This document shows, one piece after another, positions 1 through 6,935 of a stretch of DNA of 10,378 nt; position 1 is the stretch's first letter; every line of letters begins with the position of its first letter. The notes under the pieces are model-generated. The model was not told the DNA's origin. It was given only the letters and a program-made list of their open reading frames with translations, and made no database searches. The position numbers were made by a program, and so were the translations under genes. The stretch comes from Clostridia bacterium (GTDB lineage Bacteria > Bacillota_E > RBS10-35 > JAJYVN01): the NCBI GenBank assembly GCA_027335545.1, contig DAHWHV010000125.1, forward strand, positions 1 to 10,378. The letters are read 5' to 3'.

Positions 1-97
1 CCCCTGGGGCCGCGGCCCCGCGCCCGCCGCCGACCGGCGCCGGGCCGCCGGGCCGCGCGGCACACACCCCCGCGCCCCGGGCCACGGGACTCGCCAT
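1..97 (-). CDS. purF: Start of a gene after purL, probably amidophosphoribosyltransferase (partial)
   Basis: An ATG at 97-95 on the minus strand opens a frame of 32 codons that runs off the left edge without a stop. It starts 32 bases after the purL stop and is preceded by GGAGGAG with a 9-base spacer, a good ribosome-binding site. The visible residues begin MASPVARGAG and continue as a Gly/Ala/Pro/Arg-rich stretch with no recognisable motif. The conserved CGVFGI catalytic start of PurF would have to lie beyond the edge. The name rests only on position: in Bacillota purine operons purF follows purL. PurF makes phosphoribosylamine from PRPP and glutamine, the first step of purine synthesis. 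A different purine gene, or a wrong start, is possible. Confidence 0.5.
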   Translation of the reverse strand, partial: MASPVARGAGVCAARPGGPAPVGGGRGAAAPG

Positions 98-129
98 AGG
101 CGTGGGCTCCTCCAGGGGCGTTGGCGTCC

Positions 130-2403
130 CTACTCCAGGCATGCAGGCAGGACCTCCTCCCAGGCGGCCAGCTCCCGCGCGGCCAGCTGCAGGAGCGGCC
201 GCGCCCCCAGCGCCACCGTCAGGCCGCCGCCGGCCGTGACGTGCCCGAGGCGACGGCAACCCAGGCCCAGCTCCGCGCAGGCGTGCTGCAGCCGCGCGCC
301 GTCGTCGCCCACCGTCACCAGGACGCGCCCCGGCCCCTCCCCGAAGAGCAGGTTGTCCAGCCGCGCGGCCTGCCCCCGCCCCCTGGGGCGGGGCAGGGCG
401 ACCTCCAGACCCAACCCGGGGCGGGCGGCCGTCAGCACGACCTCCGCCAGGGCCACCAGCAGGCCGCCCGCCGCCACGTCGTGGGCCGAGGCCAGCGGCA
501 CGGCGCAGTCCCCCGCCAGGAGGCGCTGCAGGGCCTCCTCCTCCGCCCAGCGCACCGGGAGTGGGGCCCCCGCGGACAGACCCCAGCGCCAGGCCTGATA
601 CTCGGAGCCGTCCAGGCGACAGTGGGCCAGGCTCCCCAGTGCGAACAGGGCGTGCCCGACCTCCACGGCCCCGCTGCCCCGGGCGTCGGCCGCCCGCGGC
701 AGCACCCCCAGCATGCCGACGGCCGGGGTCGGGTGGATGCGCTGGCCCCCGCCGGGCCCGGTTTCGTTGTAGAAGCTCACGTTGCCGCCCGTGACGGGGA
801 TGCGCAGCCGCCGGCACGCGGCGGCCAGGCCGTCGACCGTGCGGATGAAGGCCCCCATCACGCCGGGGTCCTCGGGGCTCGCGAAGTTCAGGCAGTTGGT
901 CAGGCCGTAGGGCCGCCCGCCGGCGCAGGCGACGTTGCGCGCCCCCTCGGCCACCAGGCGCGCCGCGCCGGTGAAGGGATCCAGGGCGCAGACCCGCCCC
1001 TCCATGTCCAGGGATACCGCGATGCCGGCGCCGGTCGGACGGTGGCGCAAGACGGCCGCGTCGCCCCGCCCCGGGGGCAGGACGGTGTTGGTCTGCACCT
1101 GGTGGTCGTACTGCCGGTACAGCCAGCGCTTGCTGGCCAGGGTGGGCAGGCGCAGGAGCTGGAGCGCGGCCGCGCGCGCCTCCTCCGGCCGCAGGTCCGG
1201 CTGCCCGGCCCCGTCCGGCACGAAGGGGCGTGGCCGCGCCGGGCGGCGGGCCGGGCGACGGTACCGCGGTGCCCCGTGGCTGAGGTGCGCCGCCGGGACG
1301 TCGGCCTGCACCTCGCCCCCGGCCATCACCCGCAGGCGTCCGTCCGCCGTAACCGTGCCGACGCTCGCCGCCTGCAGCCCCCAGCGGCGGCAGACCCCCA
1401 GCACGTAGGCCTCGTCTTCGGGCGCGGCGATCAGCAGCATGCGCTCCTGCGACTCCGAGAGCATGATCTCATAGGGGGACATCCCCTCCTCGCGGCAGGG
1501 CACCTGGTCGAGGTCCAGCAGCACCCCGGTGCCGGCCCGACCCGCCGTCTCCGCCGCGGCCGAGGTGAGCCCGGCCGCGCCGAGGTCGTTGAGCCCCCGG
1601 ACGCGCCCGGAGGCGGCCAACTCCAGGCACGCCTCGATCAGGAGCTTACCCACGAAGGGATCCCCGACCTGCACCGCCGGGCGCAACCCCCCGGCGCTCT
1701 CACGGAAGCCCTGCGAGGCCAGCAGGCTCGCCCCGTGGATGCCGTCGCGGCCGGTGCGGTTGCCGATCAGCAGCAGGCGGTTGCCCGGGCCCGGGGCGGC
1801 TCCCCGCTGCAGGTGCGCCCGCTCCAGGTAGCCGACGCACATCACGTTGACCAGCGGATTCTCCCCGTAGACCGGGTCGAAGGTCGTCTCGCCGCCGACG
1901 GTGGGCACGCCGGTGCAGTTGCCGTAGTGGGCGATCCCGGCGGTGACGCCGACGGCCAGGTAGCGGTTGCGGGCCGTGGCCGGTGGGCCGAAGCGCAGCC
2001 CGTCCAGCAGGGCCACCGGCCGGGCGCCCATCGTGAAGATGTCCCGCAGGATGCCGCCCACGCCGGTGGCCGCGCCCTGAAACGGCTCCACCGCGGAGGG
2101 GTGGTTGTGCGACTCCATGCGCAGGGCCACCGCATGGCCGCCGCCGAGGTCGAGCACCCCGGCGTTCTCCCCCGGGCCGACCAGGACCTGGGGGGCGTCG
2201 CTGGGCAGGCGACCGAGGTAGGCCCGCGACGACTTGTAGGAGCAGTGCTCCGACCACATGGCCCCGAAGAGCCCGAGTTCGAGCACCGAGGGCTCCCGCC
2301 CCAGCCGGGCGGTGATGTTCCGGTACTCCTCCGGGGTCAGTCCGACCGCGGACCAGGGCTCGGCCACCGCCGCGCCACCGGGCCGTACGGAGGCCTCAGG
2401 CAT
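130..2403 (-). CDS. purL: Phosphoribosylformylglycinamidine synthase subunit PurL
   Basis: This is the synthetase subunit of FGAM synthase (EC 6.3.5.3), a cytosolic enzyme. It uses ATP and ammonia delivered by PurQ to convert FGAR to FGAM, the fourth step of IMP synthesis. The protein has 757 residues, the usual length of the small Gram-positive/archaeal form (about 740) and far below the ~1300-residue single-chain form. Visible family motifs are MWSEHCSYKSSRAYL with the conserved His53, MESHNHPSAVEPFQGAATG near residues 96-113 in the ATP-binding core, DLGAAGLTSAAAE, and HDVAAGGLL in the C-terminal half. This is the duplicated AIRS-like architecture. The ATG overlaps the end of purQ by 8 bases (ATGCCTGA), so the two are probably translationally coupled. 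A GGGGGGAG run about 8 bases upstream may bind the ribosome. The frame is intact and recognition is secure. Confidence 0.97.
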   Translation of the reverse strand: MPEASVRPGGAAVAEPWSAVGLTPEEYRNITARLGREPSVLELGLFGAMWSEHCSYKSSRAYLGRLPSDAPQVLVGPGENAGVLDLGGGHAVALRMESHNHPSAVEPFQGAATGVGGILRDIFTMGARPVALLDGLRFGPPATARNRYLAVGVTAGIAHYGNCTGVPTVGGETTFDPVYGENPLVNVMCVGYLERAHLQRGAAPGPGNRLLLIGNRTGRDGIHGASLLASQGFRESAGGLRPAVQVGDPFVGKLLIEACLELAASGRVRGLNDLGAAGLTSAAAETAGRAGTGVLLDLDQVPCREEGMSPYEIMLSESQERMLLIAAPEDEAYVLGVCRRWGLQAASVGTVTADGRLRVMAGGEVQADVPAAHLSHGAPRYRRPARRPARPRPFVPDGAGQPDLRPEEARAAALQLLRLPTLASKRWLYRQYDHQVQTNTVLPPGRGDAAVLRHRPTGAGIAVSLDMEGRVCALDPFTGAARLVAEGARNVACAGGRPYGLTNCLNFASPEDPGVMGAFIRTVDGLAAACRRLRIPVTGGNVSFYNETGPGGGQRIHPTPAVGMLGVLPRAADARGSGAVEVGHALFALGSLAHCRLDGSEYQAWRWGLSAGAPLPVRWAEEEALQRLLAGDCAVPLASAHDVAAGGLLVALAEVVLTAARPGLGLEVALPRPRGRGQAARLDNLLFGEGPGRVLVTVGDDGARLQHACAELGLGCRRLGHVTAGGGLTVALGARPLLQLAARELAAWEEVLPACLE

Positions 2404-3106
2404 GGCGCCTCTCCCCCCTCGCGGCCCACTGCAGCACCGAGCGCAGGACGCACGCCCCGTCGTCGCCGCCCAGCAGCGCCTCCACGGCCCGCTCGGGGTG
2501 GGGCATCAGGCCGACCACGTTCCCCGCCGCGTTGGCCACCCCGGCGATGTCGTCCAGCGAGCCGTTGGGGTTGGACCCGGCGGCCGGCCGGCCATCCGGG
2601 CCGCAGTAACGGAAGACCACCCCGCCCCGCGCCCGCAGGGCCGCGAGGTCGTCGTCCGGCAGCCAGTAGCAGCCCTCGCCGTGGGCGATCGGCAGGGCCA
2701 GGGCCGCGCCGACCGGGCAGGCGGCGCTCCAGGCCGTGTCGGCGTTCTCCACGCGCAGGTGCACCGTCTCACAACGGAAGGCCAGGCCGCGATTGCGGGT
2801 CAGCGCCCCGGGTAGGAGGCCGGCCTCACAGAGGATCTGGAAGCCGTTGCAGATGCCGAGGACGGGCAGGCCGCGACCGGCCGCCGCCACCACGGCCCGC
2901 ATGGCCGGCGAGAAGCGGCAGAGGGCGCCGCAGCGCAGGTAGTCGCCGTAGGCGAAGCCCCCGGGCAGGATGACGGCCTCCACCCCGGAGAGGCCCGCCG
3001 TGTCGTGCCAGAGGCACTGCGCCGGCACGCCGGCCACCTGTTCCCAGGCCCAGGCGGCGTCACGGTCGCAGTTGCTGCCGGGAAAGACGATGACCGCGGC
3101 GCGCAT
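2396..3106 (-). CDS. purQ: Phosphoribosylformylglycinamidine synthase, glutaminase subunit PurQ
   Basis: PurQ hydrolyses glutamine and passes ammonia to PurL in the FGAM synthase complex. The protein has 236 residues (family about 225-235) and is a class I glutamine amidotransferase. The nucleophile is Cys86 in PVLGICNGFQIL, and the His203/Glu205 pair lies in MPHPERAVE. The N-terminal FPGSNCDRD and LPGGFAYGDYLRCGA motifs are typical of PurQ. The start was chosen at the ATG giving MRAAVIVFPGSNCD because AAGGAGGTG, one of the best Shine-Dalgarno sequences in the window, sits 6 bases upstream of GGAGG's end. An in-frame extension further upstream has no family support. It follows purS after a 74-base gap containing a strong hairpin, and overlaps purL by 8 bases. 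Confidence 0.97.
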   Translation of the reverse strand: MRAAVIVFPGSNCDRDAAWAWEQVAGVPAQCLWHDTAGLSGVEAVILPGGFAYGDYLRCGALCRFSPAMRAVVAAAGRGLPVLGICNGFQILCEAGLLPGALTRNRGLAFRCETVHLRVENADTAWSAACPVGAALALPIAHGEGCYWLPDDDLAALRARGGVVFRYCGPDGRPAAGSNPNGSLDDIAGVANAAGNVVGLMPHPERAVEALLGGDDGACVLRSVLQWAARGERRHA

Positions 3107-3123
3107 CCCGCACCTCCTTGGGC
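3107..3123 (-). promoter_or_regulatory. Strong purQ ribosome-binding site
   Basis: On the minus strand AAGGAGGTG lies a few bases before the purQ ATG. It is nearly the full anti-Shine-Dalgarno complement and fixes the purQ start. It lies just outside the 3146-3180 hairpin, so initiation at purQ could proceed independently of purS. Confidence 0.75.
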
Positions 3124-3155
3124 CTCGGGGCCGGGGCTCGGGGCCGGGGCTCGGG
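3124..3155. repeat. 13-base tandem repeat, about 2.5 copies
   Basis: CTCGGGGCCGGGG occurs twice in perfect tandem (3124-3136 and 3137-3149), followed by a partial third copy (CTCGGG from 3150). The third copy forms one arm of the purS-purQ hairpin. The earlier copy contributes a second GGGGCTCGGG at 3133-3142 that could pair with the same CCCGAGCCCC, allowing an alternative, longer-looped hairpin. Confidence 0.75.
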
Positions 3156-3180
3156 CGGGCGCAGGGCACGCCCGAGCCCC
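3146..3180 (-). promoter_or_regulatory. purS-purQ intercistronic hairpin
   Basis: A perfect 12-base inverted repeat, GGGGCTCGGGCG (3146-3157) and CGCCCGAGCCCC (3169-3180), encloses an 11-base loop. It starts at the base immediately after the purS stop codon. No U-tract follows on the minus strand. It could be an attenuating terminator, a processing or stabilising element that sets the PurS:PurQ ratio, or a coupling block. The choice between these is inference; the repeat itself is seen directly. Confidence 0.6.
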
Positions 3181-3456
3181 CTAGGAGCGGGGCGTGGCGG
3201 CGTCCGCCGGGAGCACCCGGTAGGAGAACGTCTCCATGACGGGATTGGCCAGCAGCTCATCACACATGCGCCGCACCTCGGCGCCGGCCGCCGCCTCGTC
3301 TGCGGCCTCCACCCCCAACCGGAGGTGCTTGCCGACGCGGACCCCGGTCACACCCGCATGGCCCAGGGCGCGCAGACCCGCAGCCACCGCCTGGCCCTGC
3401 GGATCCAGGGCGCCGGGCTTGAGATGGATCTCCAATTCGGCCGTGAACAGCGGCAC
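3181..3456 (-). CDS. purS: Phosphoribosylformylglycinamidine synthase subunit PurS
   Basis: PurS is the small third subunit of FGAM synthase; it bridges PurL and PurQ and helps channel ammonia. From the chosen start the protein has 91 residues (family about 80-90). Diagnostic motifs are LKPGALDPQGQAV near the start, VTGVRVGKHLRLGVEA in the middle and MCDELLANPVMETFSYRV at the end. The start is taken at a GTG giving VPLFTAELEIHLKPG. It is preceded by an eight-G run with a TGT spacer region, which may serve as Shine-Dalgarno. Another in-frame GTG lies six codons upstream at 3474 and would put the G run inside the gene. A much longer in-frame extension into purB is a GC artefact. purC, which normally sits between purB and purS in Bacillota, is absent here. 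Confidence 0.9.
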   Translation of the reverse strand: MPLFTAELEIHLKPGALDPQGQAVAAGLRALGHAGVTGVRVGKHLRLGVEAADEAAAGAEVRRMCDELLANPVMETFSYRVLPADAATPRS

Positions 3457-3530
3457 ACAGGCCCCCCCCAACACGCGGCACGCCGGGTCCGGCGCCCGCA
3501 ACCCTTCCGCCTGCCCCACCGGGAGATGCC
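3457..3530 (-). other. purB-purS spacer with small hairpin and G8 tract
   Basis: This 74-base gap separates the purB stop from the purS start. It holds a 5-base-pair hairpin (CGCCG 3481-3485 with CGGCG 3490-3494) and, on the minus strand, a run of eight Gs (3462-3469) just before the purS GTG. It is too short for purC and shows no remnant of it. Confidence 0.5.
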
Positions 3531-4862
3531 TCAGCCCGAGCGCATCGTGCCCTCGGGCGCGGGACCCAGCCCGAGGCGCTCCAGGATACCGGGCACGTGT
3601 CGCAGTTGCTGCCCCAGGTCGAAGCAGGCGGCCAGGGCCCCGTCCGGGAGCGCCCCGGCGATGCGCGCATCCGCCGTCAGGCGGTCCTGGAAGCTCGGCC
3701 CGGACGACTCCTCCCAGGCGGCCAGGGCGTGCCCCTGCACGAGGCGGTACGCCTCTTCGCGGTCGAGGCCGGCTCCGATCAGGGCCAGGAGCACCTGCCC
3801 GGAGGCCCACAGGCCCCGTGTCTGGGCGAGGTTGGCGGCCATCGCCGCCGGGTAGACGTGCAAATCGGCGGTGATGCCGACCGCTAGCCCCAGCATGTAG
3901 TCCAGGGCCAGGGCGGCGTCGGGCAGGATGACCCGCTCGACCGAGGAGTGCGAGATGTCCCTCTCGTGCCAGAGGGCCTGGTCCTGCAGGGCCGTGGCCG
4001 CGAAGCCGCGCAGCAGGCGGGCCAGGCCGCAGATGCGCTCGCATTTCTCCGGGTTGCGCTTGTGGGGCATGGAGCTGCTCCCCTTCTGCCCCGCGCGGAA
4101 CGGCTCCTCGACCTCGCGCACCTCGGTGCGCTGCAGGCCGCGGATCTCCGTGGCGATGTACTCCAGGGTGCCGCCGACCACGGCCAGCGCGCAGAGCCAC
4201 GCCGCGTGCCGGTCCCGCGGCACGATCTGCGTCGCACCCTCCGCCGGCTCCAGCCCGAGCCGCGCGCACACGTACCCCTCCACGCGCGGGTCGCAGCCGG
4301 CGTAGGTGCCGACCGGGCCGGAGAGCTTGCCGACCGCCACCTCCCGCCGGGCCTCCTCCAGCCGCCGCCGCGCACGCCGCAACTCCGCGTGCCAGCGCCC
4401 GAGCTTCAACCCGAAGGTGATCGGCTCGGCGTGCACGCCGTGGGTGCGCCCGATCGCCGGCAGGGCGGCGTGCCGCCGCGCCTGCGTCGCCACGGCGGTC
4501 AGCAGCTCGTCCACGTCGGCCAGCAGGAGGTCGGTGGCCGCCGTCAACTGGGCGCAGAGGGCGGTGTCCACCACGTCGTTGCTGGTCAGCCCGAAGTGCA
4601 GCCAGCGCCCGGCCGGACCGGCCGTCTCGGCCACGGCCTGGACGAACGAGGCCAAGTCATGCCCGGTACGGGCCTCCAGTTCGGCGATGCGCGCCCGGTC
4701 CAGGCGCGCCGCGGCGCGCACCTGCGCCGCGTCCGCCGCCGGTACCCGGCCCAGGGCCGCCCAGCCCTCGACCGCCAACAGCTCCACCTCGAGCCAGAGC
4801 TCCAGGCGGCGTTGCTCGTCCCAAATCGCGGCCATGGCCGGCCGGCTGTAGCGCGGGATCAC
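3531..4862 (-). CDS. purB: Adenylosuccinate lyase PurB
   Basis: This cytosolic enzyme (EC 4.3.2.2) splits SAICAR to AICAR plus fumarate in IMP synthesis, and adenylosuccinate to AMP plus fumarate in the AMP branch. The protein has 443 residues; the Bacillus enzyme has about 430. It begins VIPRYSRPAM, matching the family N-terminus MIPRYSRPEM, so the GTG at 4862 is chosen over upstream in-frame extensions. A second in-frame GTG four codons upstream cannot be excluded. Further motifs are LTSNDVVDTA, GRTHGVHAEPITFG with catalytic His141, and the fumarase/aspartase signature GSSSMPHKRNP at 261-271, which carries the mobile catalytic-serine loop. It appears to be the first gene of the purB-purS-purQ-purL unit, with a structured leader and possible promoter upstream. 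A seven-G run upstream is the likely ribosome-binding site. Confidence 0.96.
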   Translation of the reverse strand: MIPRYSRPAMAAIWDEQRRLELWLEVELLAVEGWAALGRVPAADAAQVRAAARLDRARIAELEARTGHDLASFVQAVAETAGPAGRWLHFGLTSNDVVDTALCAQLTAATDLLLADVDELLTAVATQARRHAALPAIGRTHGVHAEPITFGLKLGRWHAELRRARRRLEEARREVAVGKLSGPVGTYAGCDPRVEGYVCARLGLEPAEGATQIVPRDRHAAWLCALAVVGGTLEYIATEIRGLQRTEVREVEEPFRAGQKGSSSMPHKRNPEKCERICGLARLLRGFAATALQDQALWHERDISHSSVERVILPDAALALDYMLGLAVGITADLHVYPAAMAANLAQTRGLWASGQVLLALIGAGLDREEAYRLVQGHALAAWEESSGPSFQDRLTADARIAGALPDGALAACFDLGQQLRHVPGILERLGLGPAPEGTMRSG

Positions 4863-4880
4863 CCGGGCCTGCACCCCCCC

Positions 4881-4902
4881 GACGGCCGCCTGCGGCGCCG
4901 TC
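4881..4902 (-). promoter_or_regulatory. purB leader hairpin next to the ribosome-binding site
   Basis: GACGGC (4881-4886) pairs with GCCGTC (4897-4902). The stem continues inward as GCC/GGC around a TGC triloop with one bulged base, giving nine pairs. On the minus strand it ends directly against the seven-G run (4874-4880) that precedes the purB start, so it could modulate ribosome access. It is seen in sequence; the function is inferred. Confidence 0.45.
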
Positions 4903-4914
4903 CCAAGACGAAGC

Positions 4915-4942
4915 GCGCGCGGCCCCGACCGGGCCCGCGCGC
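4915..4942 (-). promoter_or_regulatory. GC-rich hairpin at the predicted 5' end of the purB mRNA
   Basis: GCGCGCGG (4915-4922) pairs with CCGCGCGC (4935-4942). After one C-C mismatch, CCC/GGG continues the stem around a GACC/GGTC tetraloop. If the promoter proposed just upstream is real, this stem begins a few bases from the transcript end and would protect the mRNA. It could equally be part of a terminator for upstream transcription. Confidence 0.35.
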
Positions 4943-4953
4943 CGCGACGGCCC

Positions 4954-4983
4954 ATCATACCGCACGGCCCGGGGTCCCGTCTC
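4954..4983 (-). promoter_or_regulatory. Possible sigma-A promoter of the purB operon
   Basis: On the minus strand TATGAT (4959-4954, five of six matches to TATAAT) is preceded by 18 bases and then GAGACG (4983-4978), which keeps the GAC core of TTGACA. It is one of the few AT-containing spots in a stretch that is otherwise almost pure GC. It would start a transcript about 85 bases before purB. Two short motifs are weak evidence. Confidence 0.4.
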
Positions 4984-5039
4984 CACGGGGGCCGTGGGCG
5001 ACCGTGGGCACGTGGGCGGCGGAGGCGCTTGGGGCGCTG

Positions 5040-5063
5040 CCGGCCGGGGGCGGCCCCGGCCGG
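5040..5063 (-). terminator. Hairpin between guaA and purB, possible terminator
   Basis: A perfect 10-base inverted repeat, CCGGCCGGGG (5040-5049) and CCCCGGCCGG (5054-5063), has a GCGG loop. It lies 112 bases after the guaA stop. No U-tract follows on the minus strand, so classical intrinsic termination is not supported, but the stem is very stable. It may end guaA transcription or pause it ahead of purB. Confidence 0.45.
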
Positions 5064-5175
5064 GGGGCGCATCGCGCGGGGCGCGTTGCGCGTGATCCTG
5101 CGGGAGGCCGGCGTGAACACGCGCGAACGCGCGAGACGCGGGGTTGGGTATAGTGGACGGGTGAGCCCCTGCGCC

Positions 5176-6738
5176 TCACTCCCACTCGATGGTGGCGGGG
5201 GGCTTGCTGGTGATGTCGTAGACGACCCGGTTGACGCCCGCGACCTCGCCGACGATGCGGGCGCTGATCCGGGCCAGGACCTCGGCCGGCAGGCGCGCCC
5301 AGTCGGCGGTCATGGCGTCCCGGCTGACGACGGCCCGCACGGCGACGAGGTGGCCATAGGTCCGCAGGTCCCCCATCACGCCGACGGTCCGGGCGTCGGT
5401 GAGCACGGCGAAGGCCTGCCAGATGTCCCGGCCCAGACCGTGCGGCCCCAGCTCCTCCCGGACGATGGCGTCCGCCTGCCGCACGGTCTCCAGGCGCTCG
5501 GGGGTCACCTCGCCCAGGATGCGGATCGCCAGACCCGGCCCCGGGAACGGTTGGCGCCACAGGAGCCCCTCCGGCAGGCCCAGCTGCGCCCCGAGTTGGC
5601 GCACCTCGTACTTGAAGAGCGGACGCAGCGGCTCCACCAGCCGCAGCGCCATATCGGCAGGCAGACCGCCCACGTTGTGGTGGGTCTTGATCACGGCCGC
5701 CTTGGAACCGGCCGTGCCTCCGCTCTCGATCACGTCAGGGTAGATGGTGCCCTGGACCAGGAAGTCGACGGGCCCGAGCCGGGCGGCCTCCTCCTCGAAG
5801 ACGCGGATGAACTCCAGGCCGATGGTCCGGCGCTTGCGCTCCGGGTCCGCCACGCCCCGCAGGGCGCCGAGGAAGCGCGCCGCGGCGCGCACGTGGATGA
5901 AGCGCAAGCCCGGGAAGGAGGAGGTGAAGGCGGTGGCCACCTCCTCGGCCTCGCCCGCCCGCAGCAGGCCGTGGTCCACGAAGATCGCCGTCAGGCGCGC
6001 ACCAAGGGCCCGGTGGACCAGGGCCGCCGCCACGGCGCTGTCCACCCCGCCCGAGAGGGCGACGACGGCGCGGCCATCCCCGCACTGCTGGCGGACGGCC
6101 TCCACGGCCGTATCGACGTAGCCGCGCATGCTCCAGGACCCCCGCAGGCCGCAGACGCCGTGCAGGAAGTTGCGGAGGACCTGCAGGCCCAGCGGCGTGT
6201 GGGCCACCTCGGGGTGGAATTGCACCCCGTAGATGCGCCGCCGTTCATCCCCCATGGCCGCGACCGGCGTCGCGGCCGTGCGGGCCAGGGTGGCGAAGCC
6301 CGGCGGCGCGGCCAGGACCAGGTCGCCGTGGCTCATCCAGACGGTGGTGCGCCCCGGGAATCCCGCCAGCACCCCCTCCGCGGCGGCGACCTCCAGATCA
6401 GCCGCCCCGTACTCGGCCTGCGGCGCCCGTTCCACCACCCCGCCCAGAGCCTGGGCGAGCAACTGCTGCCCGTAGCAGATCCCGAGCAGGGGCAGCCCGG
6501 CGGTCCAGATGGCGGGGTCGGGGCGCGGCGCGCCGGGGTCATAGACGCTGGCCGGGCCCCCGCTGAGGATGACCGCGCCGAAGCCCTCGCGGCGGAGGCG
6601 CTCCACCGGCGTGTCCCCGGGCAGGACCTCACAGAAGACGTTGCATTCGCGCACGCAGCGGGCGATCAGTTGCGAGTACTGCGCCCCGAAGTCCAGGACG
6701 GCGACCTGCTCGGAGGTGGGCGCGGCTTCCGTTGGCAT
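5176..6738 (-). CDS. guaA: GMP synthase (glutamine-hydrolysing)
   Basis: GuaA (EC 6.3.5.2) converts XMP to GMP with ATP and glutamine in the cytosol. The protein has 520 residues (Bacillus about 513) with both domains present. The N-terminal class I amidotransferase domain carries [20 protein letters not shown], nucleophile Cys88 in [10 protein letters not shown], and His175/Glu177 in GVQFHPEV. The ATP pyrophosphatase domain carries the P-loop ALSGGVDS (229-234 is SGGVDS), and [13 protein letters not shown] follows. The C-terminal dimerisation region ends in [10 protein letters not shown], the typical GuaA terminus. The start is the ATG giving [18 protein letters not shown], which puts the family core ten residues in. 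A CAGGA about five bases upstream is a modest ribosome-binding site. Upstream in-frame codons look like a leader, not protein. hpt lies upstream on the same strand. Confidence 0.97.
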   Translation of the reverse strand: MPTEAAPTSEQVAVLDFGAQYSQLIARCVRECNVFCEVLPGDTPVERLRREGFGAVILSGGPASVYDPGAPRPDPAIWTAGLPLLGICYGQQLLAQALGGVVERAPQAEYGAADLEVAAAEGVLAGFPGRTTVWMSHGDLVLAAPPGFATLARTAATPVAAMGDERRRIYGVQFHPEVAHTPLGLQVLRNFLHGVCGLRGSWSMRGYVDTAVEAVRQQCGDGRAVVALSGGVDSAVAAALVHRALGARLTAIFVDHGLLRAGEAEEVATAFTSSFPGLRFIHVRAAARFLGALRGVADPERKRRTIGLEFIRVFEEEAARLGPVDFLVQGTIYPDVIESGGTAGSKAAVIKTHHNVGGLPADMALRLVEPLRPLFKYEVRQLGAQLGLPEGLLWRQPFPGPGLAIRILGEVTPERLETVRQADAIVREELGPHGLGRDIWQAFAVLTDARTVGVMGDLRTYGHLVAVRAVVSRDAMTADWARLPAEVLARISARIVGEVAGVNRVVYDITSKPPATIEWE

Positions 6739-6935
6739 GGATCCTGGTTGGAAGAATGTGCACAAACCGATCTCTCGGTCGTCCACACGCCCGCCCGACC
6801 AGGCTTTCGCCCCTTTCGGCCTCAGATTTGCCCCAGGCGGGGCGATAGGCGACAGGCGAACTTCGGGCCACGCGGCATCTGGGTGTCTGCGGAGCCGCCC
6901 GCGCGAGGGGCGCGGCACGGGGCCCGGGCGGCCGG
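6739..6935 (-). promoter_or_regulatory. hpt-guaA spacer / guaA leader
   Basis: This 197-base gap is less GC-extreme than its surroundings, particularly in its guaA-proximal half (6739-6830). Seen on the minus strand are three degenerate 7-base units (GTTCGCC, TGTCGCC, TATCGCC; 6861-6841), a GCCCC-GCCT-GGGGC hairpin around 6830-6843, several CGAA/TTCG motifs, and a hairpin ACCGA-GAGA-TCGGT (6779-6766) followed by TTTGTG. It probably holds the guaA control region. No known riboswitch consensus fits well, and I find no clear -35/-10 pair. Confidence 0.4.

Larger units (their letters stand above)
4863..5175. other. guaA-purB intergenic region, non-coding
   Basis: These 313 bases hold the purB leader hairpins, the possible purB promoter and the 5040-5063 hairpin. 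Further GC palindromes include CGCGCG/CGCGCG around AA at 5120-5133. Open frames crossing it have no family resemblance and simply extend from purB or guaA shadows. No gene is called here. Confidence 0.6.

Noticed and set aside
121..2973. Very long plus-strand open frame opposite purL and purQ
   Set aside because: Its product is low-complexity Arg/Gly/Pro/Ala-rich without any domain. It is the antisense of two well-conserved genes in extremely GC-rich DNA, where stop codons are rare on the opposite strand.
3457..4269. Long N-terminal extension of PurS into purB
   Set aside because: PurS is about 80-90 residues in all known cases, and the extension is low-complexity sequence in the wrong frame of purB.
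6739..6935. ZTP, guanine or cyclic-di-GMP riboswitch upstream of guaA
   Set aside because: Only fragments match. CCGCCTGGGGCA is close to the ZTP 3' motif but has an extra G and no 5' partner; GGGGCAAAT and GGCGAAAGCC resemble GEMM pieces but the order and conserved bases do not fit; the guanine aptamer core is absent.
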